Shown here piece after piece: positions 33,386 through 43,230 of a stretch of 64,000 bases of DNA. How positions within the stretch are numbered: position 1 is the first letter of the stretch; every line of letters starts with the position of its first letter. The stretch spans positions 13,568,857 to 13,632,856 of the forward strand of contig NC_072465.1 of the NCBI RefSeq assembly GCF_027596085.1, in the 5' to 3' direction. The stretch comes from Anoplopoma fimbria. Its lineage: Eukaryota; Chordata; Actinopteri; Perciformes; Anoplopomatidae. Position numbers and translations under genes: made by a program. The notes beneath the pieces are model-generated. The model did not search any database. It was not told the DNA's origin and saw nothing but the letters and a program-made list of their open reading frames with translations.

Positions 33386-35382
33386 ACTGTGCCTGTCTCC
33401 TTATCAGCCTTAAGACGAAGGACACGTGCAGACGTTCAAAAAAGGCTTAATCAAATTAGGACAGACATGACTGACATGACAGGAATAGGGGCAGATGACA
33501 GAGTTCTTTCTGAGAACACTGCCCAACCCTCTTCAGGTGCACATGCAATGCCAGAGGTGCAAGTTCTTACTGAAGAGGACATGGAATTTGAGGCAGATTT
33601 TGATGATGTGCATTGGGATGGATGTGATGGGGATGGGACATCAGGTTCAGATTCTGAAAATGATGATGACCCAACATCACTTTCTGATAACATTGCCAAC
33701 TGGGCAGTGAGTTTTGGCATTTCCATGGTTGCCCTGACTGCACTGTTGAGTATACTCCATATAACCCATCCCAATCTGCCGAAGGATGGTAGGACCCTTC
33801 TCAAGACAAAAATGCATTATGCTATTCAGGAGAAGGCTGGGGGAACTACCATCACTTTGGCATCCTTTCCTCCTTGAAGTCCACCCTAAGCAAATATGCC
33901 AAAACACTGGCAGAGGGCATGACATTGGGGCTGCAGATTAATATCGATGGTCTACCTTTATTTAAAAGTTCCACTGTACAGCTGTGGCCCATCCTTGGCT
34001 TACTGGTTAGCGTCCCCATGAAGGAACCTGTGGTCATTGGGGCTTACTGTGGACCAAAAAAACCTAGTTCGGCCACAGAGTTCCTATTTGATTTTGTCAG
34101 AGAACTGCAGGAGCTAGAGGCTGGGTTTTGTTTTGGAGATAAGAACCTTAAGATTCAGCTTCACACGGTAGTCTGTGATACCCCTGCACGGGCCTTTGTG
34201 AAAAAAACAAAGGCCCATAATGCTTACCATGGGTGCGATAAGTGCCTACACCCAGGGAAATACCAGAACCGGCGTATGTCTTTCCCTGGACCAGAGTACC
34301 CCCTTAGAACTGACATCTCATTCAACCTGAAGGTTGATGAATTACACCATCATGAGGGGCCACATCCATTTCAGAATGTCAAGATTGGCATGGTAACACA
34401 GTTTCCCTTAGATTATATGCATCTAGTGTGTTTGGGCATTGTAAGGAAACTGCTCCAGACCTGGCTCCGGGGTCCGTTACCAGTAAGACTGCCGGCATTA
34501 ATAGTGGACAGGATGTCAGGCAAACTCCAGTCCATGAGGCCCTACGTGCCAATTGAATTTGCCAGGAGACCACGGTCGCTTAGGGAGTTGGACCGTTGGA
34601 AGGCAACTGAATTCCGACAGTTCTTACTGTACACTGGCCCTGTGGTGCTGGCAGGATTCCTGGACCGGAACATGTACTGCAATTTCATGCTCCTGTCAAC
34701 TGCTATATCCATTTTGGTGAGCCCTGAACATCTCAACCTTGCTGACTATGCTGGACAAATGCTAAAATCTTTTGTAAACCATTTTGGTGAGCTTTATGGG
34801 ACAGACCAGATTGTGTACAATGTCCACTGTCTGGTCCACCTGGCAGACGAGGTGAAGAGGCATGGCTGTCTGGACTCTTTTTCAGCGTTCCCATACGAGA
34901 ACCACCTTGGGAAAATAAAAAAACTCATTAGAAAACCTGAGTTCCCTCTAGCTCAGCTCATTCGGCGCCTTTCAGAGGTTACAGCTAGCAAATTGGATGC
35001 TGATGCAGACATTATTCTGAAAAGGGAGCATTTTGTGGGCCCAATTGTTGTTGGCATGGGAGTTCATGCGCAATATGGGGAAATGCGATGTGAAAGGTGG
35101 ACGGTAAAACTATCAACAGGGGACAACATGTTTCTGGTGGGGGATAAAGTCTGCCTTATCAAAAACATTATCCAAAATGATAATGGTGTGTACGCTATTT
35201 ACACAGAATTTTCCCGGCAGTCTCCATTCTATACCTACCCCTTCAACTCTGACAGAATGAACATATTTGCTGTAAATGATGCATCTGATGAGCTGAAGTC
35301 GGTTGAGGTGTCAGCGCTGCGACAGAAATGTGTAGCCTTGCCGTACAGGGATGGTTTTGTGGCCATACCTCTCCTCCACTAA
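33386..35382 (+). CDS. EnSpm/CACTA-type transposase (Transposase_21-like), one frameshift
   Basis: This is the catalytic protein of the element: it would cut at the termini and move the transposon, in the nucleus. The first frame is open from 33,386 after an acceptor at 33,366. It encodes LSALRRRTRADVQKRLNQIR, an acidic stretch (residues about 60-100) and a conserved segment ending SDNIANWAVSFGISMVALTA...LLKTKMHYAIQEK. A one-base shift in a run of five G (33,839-33,843) moves the reading to a second frame, NYHHFGILSSLK, which continues to the stop at 35,380-35,382. This holds the catalytic core: INIDGLPLFKSS (first Asp), VVCDTPARAF (second Asp), the zinc-knuckle-like GCDKCLHPGKY, PLDYMHLVCLGIVRKLL, and the conserved NVHCLVHLADEVKRHGCLD and FPYENHLGKIKK blocks. 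The total of about 665 residues is near full length. No in-frame ATG lies near the N-terminus; the first is at about 33,467, so initiation may come from an upstream spliced exon. Confidence 0.85.
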
Positions 35383-36039
35383 ATGAAACAAAACAACAAA
35401 ACAACAAAAAACAAAAACAATCAGTTCAATAAATGTATCAGTTTAAACAATCAGTTCAAGTTAAAAAACTCTAATTATATAGTTGACTACTGACTATGAA
35501 TCAGTTCAATCAATCAGTTTAAACAATCAGTTCAAGTAAAAAACTCTAATTATATAGTTGACTACTGACTATGAATCAGTTCAATCAATCAATCAGTTTA
35601 AACAATCAGTTCAAGTTAAAAACTCTAATTATATACGGTAGTTGACTACTGACTATGAATCAGTTCAATCAATCAATCAGTTTAAACAATCAGTTCAAGT
35701 TAAAAACTCTAATAATATGGTTGACTACTGACTTCTGACAATGACTTCCATTACTTAATTACTCTGGATGAAAATTTGCTGTGAGTATTTCAGAAAAGGT
35801 TGTATTTTTCCATAATCCATAATTTCATGTTTTCTAAATATGAGATTACATATAATACATAACATTATACATAAAAAAGCCAGGGGAAATTACATTTTAT
35901 GCTGAATTTTATGCTGAATTGATACATGTGCCAACTTTCAACTTTCAACTTTTTCAACTTCCCTTCTCTGCAGAACTTTCCATTTAAAAAAACAGACATT
36001 TTGATTGTCATTGCGCTATCGTCTTTCTTTCTACATTAG
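35383..36039. repeat. Intergenic spacer with a four-unit minisatellite
   Basis: Between about 35,430 and 35,735 a unit of 75-84 bp is repeated. It has 'atcagtttaaacaatcagtt caagttaaaaactctaat' and 'ttgactactgactatgaatc', with the anchor 'ttgactac' at 35,483, 35,558, 35,642 and 35,721. It separates the transposase gene from the second gene of the element. Confidence 0.85.
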
Positions 36040-39000
36040 GGATGAGTTTTCATCTGATCAGATTTGCCAATGGGGACATTGCTGTTGTCCCGGATAAGTG
36101 GTGTGATGACGGGATGGTGTACTGGCCAAAATATAAAAACACAGAACGTGCCAAAAGGGCAGCTGCCAACAGCGAGGACCATGAGCCAAACTGGCCAAAA
36201 TATGATATCACGATCATCAGAACTTGTGGTATGCCAATTCATAAAACTCTAGTTTAAAGATAATTTCATGGTTTCTTCTCCTTCTGCTTGGAATAACCAA
36301 TTCTGTCTAGGTTATGAAAATTGTCTTTGCCTTGCATTGTTTAAAATGTTCCATTTATTTGTGGTATGAGCAGCAGTGCTGAGTATGTAGGTTGCACCCA
36401 AGAAAAATGTACCAAACAGCATTCTGCCATTGACTCTCTGAGTCTGACTCTCAGTGCTCTGCCACTGAGAGTACCTGGGAGTACCAAAAGCTCAAAATAA
36501 GAGTCAATGGCAGAGTGCTGTTTGGCACATTTTTCTTGGCCACAATCTACATACTCAGCTCTGCTGCGCATACCACAAATGCATGTTCCTTACAAATGTG
36601 GTATCATTTAAAGGGGAGGCTTCAGGCTTTCCAACGATATAAGTTTTCTTGCTAAAAAGCATTTTTACAGCAATGAAAAAATCAACCAAACAAGTTTCCT
36701 TACTTTCTGTGCCTAGTTTTCATATCTTTAGTAATAATATTAACATTCTGTGTAGGTCTACAGCTAATTTCAACCTTATGATAATTTTAACATATTATAT
36801 TTTAGACAACTACAAAGATGCCTGTAGGATTATGGAGCAGTATCAGACCGGCTGCAACACCTCTGACCTACAGTCTGAGGCAGAGCAGGAGTGTGGGCCA
36901 CCAGATAAGAGGCAAAGGAGGCCAGTGTAAGTGTGTTCTGTCTTGTTTATGTTTTTGTAGTGATAGGAAGGTTATTTAAAAATAGACCAGAGATGCTTGT
37001 ACTAAATGTATATTTGGCAATTGTGAGATTGCAATAACCCTAATGATAAGGTTACTTAACAGCCATCGTTTCGGAGACTCTGACCAGAGCGAAGAAGATG
37101 TGGAAGATGTAGTGTCTCAGTTGGAAGCACTACCAGTGCTTCCAAGCCCAAGCCAATTTCCCTGGCAGAGTAAGGAATAATCTCTTAACATCTAAATAAC
37201 AAAATCATAACATTAATATTAGAGATATGGTTAAAGATCCCATGCCATGCTATTTTATGGATGCTTTAATATAGGTATTAGTGGGCCACAAACCCAGTAT
37301 TCAAAGACGTCCCCGAAATTCAGCCGTGGTGCAGTTACAGCCACTCCGAACCAGTCGCACATTGAGCTTCCCCCAAATGCGCTGTTTCGGTGGGCGTGTC
37401 AAGGCAGGTCAAGGAGGGGGGTGGGGGTGTGGCCCTGAGCAGCTTGTAGCCACAGTACCATGCGCTCTGTTTACGGTGGCTGTATCGCAATGGAGATTTT
37501 TTGTTTGCCATTGTTTGGCCCTGTAGCTCGCAGCCTACCATGGTTAACAGATCACAAACATTTAATACCAATTTATCTCCCTTAGCATCTCACCATGGGG
37601 CAGGACTGCATCACCCTGCACCCGCATTGAGCATGCAGAGAGTTACTCAAGGTAAGGACTGATATATTGAAATCTGAAATATTAGTGAATAGAAAGGCCC
37701 TATTGGTATTATCAGTCATGGTTAACAGATGACTCTCGCACACCGCCCACCTCACTATGGGCCAGGAACTGCAGTCCCTCCTCAACTCCCTCCACCCCCG
37801 GCACCAGCCCTCAACATGGAGCCTTCTTCAAGCCTGGCCTACAGACCAACATGGCGAGGGGGAAGAATGGCTGATACCATTCCCTGCTCTGGTGAGCAAT
37901 AACCGACAAATACTGGAGGGTCATTCTGTGCCACAGATTTTGGAAAAAATTCTGACAACCATCACATATTTTCCTCAAACTTTGTCTATAACTTTTGTCA
38001 TTAATTAATAATGTCAATAGCTAATGTCGGTATTATGAGTAATGAGGATAAACACTGAAACGTGATATATTTGATACACTACATTTTAGCTATATTTCAT
38101 GTTTGTCAACAGCGGCCGAGTTCCAAATCCTTAGCTTGCTGGAAACCATCAAACAGCAAAACGACCAGCTTGTGGCTAAGGTGAACCTGCTCACCAGTAG
38201 GATGAACAGCACCCCGGGGCCAGATGCGGAGATGCCAGACAGCTTTCAGTTTCCCCTGGAACAATTGGAGGCAGTGGAGGCATTTGAAATGTTTTTAAAG
38301 GAACCGTCAAATGGCCCAGCTCGACAGAGAGTGGTGAGTTTTCTTACTTAATCTGAATGGTGCCATTAGGTTTATTGATTGCCCATGATTATTGCAAATA
38401 TTCTATTTAAGCAGCCCTGAACAGGCCTGTCCTGAACCGCCTTTTCCGAGTGGACAGTCAGTGAGTGACAATCTCCCTGGTTTGACATTGTGTGTAAAGG
38501 TGGCACAGGTCCATGAGGATGTGAGCCAAGTACATGTTTAGATTTTTTTCAGTTTTTCTACATTTCTGGAAGCTTTCAACAGAAACAAAAACATTTTAAA
38601 TGCAACTAACCTCAGGAATGTTTACCTACCTGTCTATTTAAAAAAGATGTCTTTGCCTTTTAGATTTCATCTTTGGCCACCATTGGAGGCCAGGATGTGA
38701 AGAGGGTGACCTGGAACATCCTGGGCAGGCTGTTCACAGATGAGGTCTCCCATCAGATCAATTGGAAGGGTGTCAACAACAAAAAGCCTTTTAGTAGGAT
38801 GGCAACAAAGACCTTGCTTTTCAGTAAGTATATAATTCACAGTAATATTAAATACGCTCCAAGTCACGTTTGTTGGGGCAGCCTTAACAATCTTAGCAAC
38901 CTTCATACCAATATGAAGGTTGCCTTTTTTAAACTAGGCTACTATACCAGGCATAGACCTTTTTTTTTTTACATTTGATGTCTCTTTTTTTTTTACTCGA

Positions 39001-39778
39001 AATCAAACATAGTATGACCATGACACCCTGAGCAGCTGATGGCTACTTTGCCTAAGCACATTTTAGTGCTTAGGCAGGTAGGCCTATGCCTGATGGTATG
39101 TTTAACACAATGCAATAGCTAGCGCGTCAGTGAAAACCTGACACGGTCACTTATTTAGTAGGGACAATATGCTAGTGAAAATGTTCCTGTTTACTATCAG
39201 ACAGTGCAATAATGAATGATAATAACAAAAATCCTACCTTTCTGACATGCACTCTGCTGTGAGACTTCCTCTTTTTGATTCCTTCAGTTTCCTTCGGCGT
39301 TGACCATGGGTGCGATTCTAGAAAGTGGATATGCCAATACTAGCCTGGGTATACCCATGCTGCCTTGCGCGCGATTTCATTTCCAGCTTCCAGGTTGTTC
39401 AGCTGGTTCTATTTGCCGTTTATTGCTTCGTTTTCGAAATGTTTCAAGGTGCTTGCTCCAGTAGTCTTCTCCTTGCTGCTACAGTAGGCCCAAAACAAAA
39501 TACTCGGTTTATCGAAGCACTTTGCATGTTTGCATGCCTAACAGTTGCCATTAATGCACCCTGTTGTTCACCAAATGTGTGCATTCTTCTTAAAGTTAGT
39601 AAAAACCTATTACATAAAATCTGTCTGTTTGATTACAGGTGCTGTGAGGAAAAACGTGGTGACACGGTCAGCCACGGACGCGGAGGTCACCAAACACGCC
39701 ATCAGGTGGTTCAACCTGGCGGCGGATCGGGCGGCGAGGAGACTTGTCCTTCCTCCATCCACTCCTCCACCCGAATAA
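36040..39778 (+). CDS. DUF4806-like accessory gene of the EnSpm-like element, about nine exons
   Basis: Exons with matching splice signals are 36,040-36,228 (ATG 36,042), 36,806-36,926, 37,063-37,169, 37,275-about 37,397, 37,586-37,651, 37,729-37,891, 38,113-38,333, 38,664-38,823 and 39,639-39,778 (stop). Phases agree at 1-2, 2-3, 3-4, 6-7, 7-8 and 8-9. The donor of exon 4 is weak, and exon 6 seems to need a one-base shift in a G5 run at 37,858-37,862. The N-terminus (FHLIRFANGDIAVVPDKW..., VYWPKYK) is a small domain rich in Trp and aromatic residues. The middle is acidic and Pro/Ser-rich. Exon 7 encodes a coiled-coil-like LETIKQQNDQLVAKVNLL, then FPLEQLEAVEAFEMFLK. Exons 8-9 encode SSLATIGGQDVKRVTWNIL, GRLFTDEVSHQINWKG and TKHAIRWFNLAADRAARR, as in DUF4806 proteins, often found near BEN-like or transposon contexts. 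The function is unknown; a DNA- or protein-binding partner of the transposase is an inference. Confidence 0.72.
36357..36580. repeat. Long palindromic MITE in intron 1 of the DUF4806-like gene
   Basis: The left arm 'atttgtggtatgagcagcag ... gccattgactct' (36,357 to about 36,437) and the right arm 'agagtcaatggcagagtgct ... cataccacaaat' (36,503-36,580) are near-complete reverse complements with a short centre. That makes a snap-back element of 224 bp with hairpin-forming arms of about 80 bp. Confidence 0.85.
38824..39638. other. Last intron of the DUF4806-like gene
   Basis: The intron runs from the donor at 38,824 to the acceptor 'gattacag' at 39,638. Nothing else is recognised inside; the coding-looking fragments in it are incidental. 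Confidence 0.6.
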
Positions 39779-40480
39779 CAATTAAACAATCTTTTGATTG
39801 AACTTCTTGTCGTTCACCAGTTATTCATTTTCTGATATTTTAGCTGTATATAGCGCAGCATTTCATGTTGTAGCCTAATAGATAACATATTTTATGTCTG
39901 CACCGACCTATGCCTATAAAGCACTAAATTAGGTCCACAAAATGAATGTAAAGTAGCCTAGCCAACGTAGACTACGTAACAAAAACAGAATAGGCTATAA
40001 CCTATAATTTTGCATAAATGTAAATGTCAATTTTCTATTTTTCTATTGAGTAGTGATTACTTTTGTGCAGTAAATTGATGTCTTGACTTGAAGCTTTTCT
40101 GTTATTGTTATGCCTATTGACAATATTGTTAGGTAAAACATACAAGGCAATGCATATTTAAACGTATGCCTAGGCGTATATTGCTGTAGCCTAGGCTAGG
40201 AATGATAGTTTTGAGTTTTATCCTATAGTTTAGTTTATCCTATAGTTTAGTTTATCCTATTTTATCCTACAGCAAGAACAGAAGGGATTTTGAAAATAAG
40301 ATAAACGGGTCCAAAACGGACCCGGGCCAGATGAGCCAGGATCTTTATGAGTCCGTTGCGGTTCCGCGGCGGATGTCTGTATACATTTCCGGGTAATCGC
40401 GGATCCGGAGCGGATGTGGCGCGGATCCGTCCCTGAGTGCAAGTGAACTCCGATACGGGTCCGTTTCGCGGGTCCGTTCC
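39779..40480. other. Right non-coding end of the EnSpm-like element
   Basis: AT-rich 3' region with 'tatcctatagtttagttta' repeats (about 40,220-40,265) gives way at 40,300-40,480 to a GC-rich subterminal zone with gggtccg/cggatcc/gcggat motifs. These mirror those at the left end. Confidence 0.6.
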
Positions 40481-40494
40481 GGAAGCCGCAATAT

Positions 40495-40535
40495 CTCCGC
40501 GGCGGATCCGCCGCGGAGTCCTTTTGCTGTGTGGG
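40495..40535. repeat. Right terminal repeat and 24-bp perfect palindrome
   Basis: A 24-bp perfect palindrome centred on GGATCC (arm ctccgcggcgga, 40,495-40,518) lies just inside the terminal repeat TGCTGTGTGGG (40,525-40,535). It mirrors the left end, with a different arm sequence. Confidence 0.9.
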
Positions 40536-40655
40536 TTCAGTTATCAGGCTCCTCTTCTGTGGAACCAGGTTCCAGTTTCAGTCCGGGGGGCAGACACACT
40601 CACCACTTTCAAGAGCAGGCTTAAGACCTTCCTTTTTGATAGCGCTTATAGTTAG
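40536..40655 (+). pseudogene. L2 ORF2 C-terminal end (right of the insertion)
   Basis: The frame continues FSYQAPLLWNQVPVSVRG and TLTTFKSRLKTFLFDSAYS to a stop at 40,653-40,655. It picks up exactly where the frame at 29,746 stops. It is the last part of the L2 ORF2 protein. Confidence 0.85.
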
Positions 40656-40668
40656 GGCTGGTTCAGGT

Positions 40669-41550
40669 GTGATGTTCACATAATAATGAGTGTCTGTTAT
40701 CAAACATAGAGGCTGGAAAAGAGCCATATAGGCTCATAGGCAGTTGACATATGAGAGCTGGAAATAATACATTGTCTGGCCATATGCTATGTTTACGGTA
40801 TATTATCCCACTGACTAAAATATGTATGGGACAGTATTTTTAGCGATCACTTAGCCTCCTTATGTGTAGGCCTATCCCTTTAAATAGGTACGCACCTGGG
40901 AATGAGAGGGGTGGACGCACAAACGGACCAGAGGTGTTTTTTTCTCACGGGGGAGTTTGAATGAGGAAGTGGCGGCAAGCTAAGTTAGAATATCAATACG
41001 ACTTAGACAGCAAATGCCAGTTGTTATAGCGATCTTTTGTTTATATGTATGTTTATTTAATACATTCCACCAACTGCTTTCTCTGGACCGATCCACAAAG
41101 TGAGACATATATAGGAGTACCAGAATTCGGAAGGATTTACTCAGCTCGGGATCTGGTGAGCGAAGCGGTGATTTTGTTCCTGGTTTTTGCTGCGCAATGG
41201 ATTGCTGTTTTTGATTTGGAGACGGACTGTTTACTTCTTTGGATTACGATCAGAGACTGTTTTGCTGGATACATGGTAAAGACAATCGCGGAACCAGGCT
41301 GACACTGCGGCATTGCGAGACTCTGGTTCACTTTGGACTTGATCACGGATCATTATTGTTTGTTCATTTGTTGTGTAAATAACCACACACGCATGACATC
41401 GAACACAGACAATATATGTATTATATGATTGCGGTGTTTGGGTTTCTGTTGTGTCTCATTAGCCTATTGGCGTTTAACATTGATTTCCCGATAAAAAGAA
41501 TAACAACAGAATGTGACGAGTTTCTGTTTTAATTAACGGAATTTGTTATA
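40669..41550. mobile_element. 882-bp insertion of unknown class in the L2 3' UTR
   Basis: CAGGT stands on both sides (40,664-40,668 and 41,551-41,555). The outer sequence reads as continuous L2 3' UTR (gggctggttcaggt joined to tcgccttggtccagcccc), judged against my recollection of fish L2 ends. A 5-bp duplication and near TG/CA ends suggest a solo LTR. Internal open frames are not recognised. The class is not proven. Confidence 0.55.
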
Positions 41551-41689
41551 CAGGTTCGCCTTGGTCCAGCCCCTAGATATGCTGCTATATGCCTAGACAG
41601 CCGGGGGACTACCTAGGATACGCTGAGCTCCTCTCTCCTCTTCTCTCCCTCCTTCTTTATGTATTAATCTCCTATTTATGCACATTACT

Positions 41690-42205
41690 GATTTTGCTTC
41701 TTCCCCGGAGTTCTTGTGCTTTCTCGCCTCGCAGGTTCCCAGGAATCGGGGTTATATTTGGACTGTCATCGTGCCACCTACTGAGGCCCTGCTGACACCC
41801 ACTACTACTACCACTATCATTATTAGTCACATTACTATTATTATTGCCTGTACTATTACGCTTATTGACTTGCTTCTACCCTGGAGTCTTTGTGCTTTCT
41901 CGCTTCGCAGGCTTCTATAAATCGTGGCTGTACCTGGACCGTGGATGTGCATCCTGCTACGGCCCTGCTGACACCGACTGCTACCACCATTATTATTATT
42001 ACTAGTCACATTACTATTACTATTACCTGTACCATTAAGCATTTTAGCTTTACTTCCACCCTGAAGCCCTTTTGCTTTCTCGTTCTGCAGGTTTCCATGA
42101 ATCGTTGTGGTACCTGGACCGTAGTCGTGCCTCCTGCTGTGAGCCGACTGACACCCACTGCTACTTCGATTATTATTATTAGTCACATTACTATCCCTAT
42201 TTTCA
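41690..42205 (+). repeat. Three tandem units in the L2 3' UTR
   Basis: Units start with 'cttcttccccggagttcttg', 'cttctaccctggagtctttg' and 'acttccaccctgaagccctt'. Each carries 'tgctttctcg[cct]', '[tg]gcaggtt', 'gccctgctgacacc' and an ATT/ACT-rich block, and is about 150-180 bp long. The same architecture lies inverted at 12.6-12.9 kb, so the repeats belong to the LINE family. Confidence 0.75.
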
Positions 42206-42561
42206 TGGCTATAATTCTACTGTAATAATTGCTGCTGTTATTATAAGTAGTCTTATTATATGAATAATTTATGTCATATACATTGAATGTGTTGTATCTA
42301 AGAACTGTTATGCTGCTCATTCTGTACACATGACATCTATTGCATTCTGTCCATCCTGGGAGAAGGATCCCTCCTCTGTCGTTCTCCCATAGGTTTCTTC
42401 CTTTTTTCTCCCTGTTAAAGGGGTTTTTTAGGGGAGTTTTTCCTGTGCCGATGTGAGGGAAGGACAGAGGATGTCGCATGTGCACAGATTGTAAAGCCCT
42501 CTGAGGCAAATTTGTAATTTGTGATTCTGGGCTATACAAAATAAACTGAATTGAATTGAAT
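42206..42561 (+). repeat. L2 3' terminal region and tail
   Basis: It contains 'ccctgttaaaggggtttttt', 'gattgtaaagccctctgagg' and 'gggctatacaaaataaactg', ending in tandem TGAATT repeats. This is the typical 3' end of fish L2 elements. Confidence 0.8.
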
Positions 42562-42663
42562 TATGTTTGTAACCAACAATATGATCAAACCATTTTATTT
42601 GCTTAATTGTAACACAGTATTTCTTGTAAATCAGTGTCTTATTTTCCCGTCCTCTCTTATCAG

Positions 42664-43230
42664 GTTTTGAAACAAATTAACAAGGTTCCAGTCCCTCATA
42701 TATGCATGGTTCACCATCCTGACCTTGATCCAAACTGTTTGAATCCATACAACCTTCAGATTATCCACAACATATACAGAGCTGGATGTTTGAGGCGTAG
42801 TATTGAAGAGGAGTAAGTTGTTATTACATATAATGAAATCAGTGTTAACTACATCTGAACACAATTGTTTCATTATAACACAAGATCATAAGAACTAATG
42901 AAGAAATGAGAATTGTTTATTTTTCTCCAAATTACTTTATTTCTTTTCAAATATAAAAAAAATAAACATTTGTTAATCCTGTAAAACTGAATTGATAGTT
43001 TTTAGCTGCAATGGTAATGATGTGTGATCCTCTCCATACAGGCGATGCCGGCCTCTCAACTACCGTGGCTTTGTCAGCTGGTGATATTTAGGACGACACA
43101 TGAGGCTCGCCATCCCGTCATGTGTTGTATTTCAGAAACGCAGGGTGTTTCCTGATCCGGCTGGTCAGAATGTTGGCTTCAGGCTGCTCCTTGACAGAAG
43201 AGGGACACATGGCGGGCAACACTTTCTCCT
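42664..43230 (+). pseudogene. P2X7-like cytoplasmic-domain gene fragment, two exons, in-frame TGA
   Basis: Exon A (42,664-42,812, after cttatcag, donor gtaagt) encodes PVPHICMVHHPDLDPNCLN and LQIIHNIYRAGCLRRS. Exon B (from 43,042, after ctccatacag) continues in phase (RCRPLNYRGFVSW), meets TGA at 43,082-43,084, and goes on in the same frame as YLGRHMRLAIPSCVVFQKRR and FPDPAGQNVGFRL to a stop near 43,228. The order H-P-x-C-LN, R-Y-R--FV-W, LG...IPSC-V--I/R, FP and VGF is that of the intracellular ballast domain of P2X7 receptors. That domain is also found alone in many fish proteins. No upstream exons are visible, as the L2 insertion lies just upstream. The internal TGA makes it a probable pseudogene. 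Confidence 0.65.

Larger units (their letters stand above)
29749..40535 (+). mobile_element. EnSpm/CACTA-like DNA transposon, about 10.8 kb, two genes
   Basis: Its limits follow from three facts. The ends are inverted (CCCACACAGCAgtagactcc left, CCCACACAGCAaaaggactc right in complement). Both are flanked by TT (29,747-48 and 40,536-37). Removing the element with one TT rejoins the L2 ORF2 frame exactly. Perfect GGATCC-centred palindromes lie just inside both ends, and GGATCC/GACCCGTGTC-type motifs repeat in the subterminal regions. The body encodes a Transposase_21-like protein (33.4-35.4 kb) and a spliced DUF4806-like protein (36.0-39.8 kb), both on the plus strand. A hAT element and two palindromic MITEs are nested inside. 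The termini are not canonical CACTA, so the superfamily rests on the transposase, subterminal repeats and short target duplication. Confidence 0.85.
26740..42561 (+). mobile_element. L2-type LINE, split by a 10.8-kb DNA transposon
   Basis: One 5'-truncated LINE runs from mid-ORF1 (26.74 kb) through ORF2 to a 3' UTR that ends in a (TGAAT)-type tail at 42,561. It is interrupted at 29,749-40,535 by an EnSpm-like transposon and at 40,669-41,550 by a second insertion. Net LINE sequence is about 4.2 kb. Other fragments of the same family are at 6.1, 8.7 and 12.2-14.4 kb. Several frameshifts in ORF2 make it inactive even without the insertions. Confidence 0.85.

Noticed and set aside
33389..33391. 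GTG at 33,389 as the transposase start codon
   Set aside because: GTG starts are rare in animals. The frame is open further upstream to a splice acceptor, so an upstream exon or a later ATG is more plausible.
35430..35735. CRISPR-like array
   Set aside because: Units of 75-84 bp are repeated in full with no unique spacers, and the genome is eukaryotic. It is a minisatellite.
41045..41302. 85-residue frame in the L2 3' region
   Set aside because: It lies inside the 882-bp insertion, with no recognised motif and no splice support.
43082..43084. TGA as a selenocysteine codon in the P2X7-like frame
   Set aside because: I found no SECIS-like context, and P2X7 domains are not known selenoproteins. 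A nonsense mutation is simpler.
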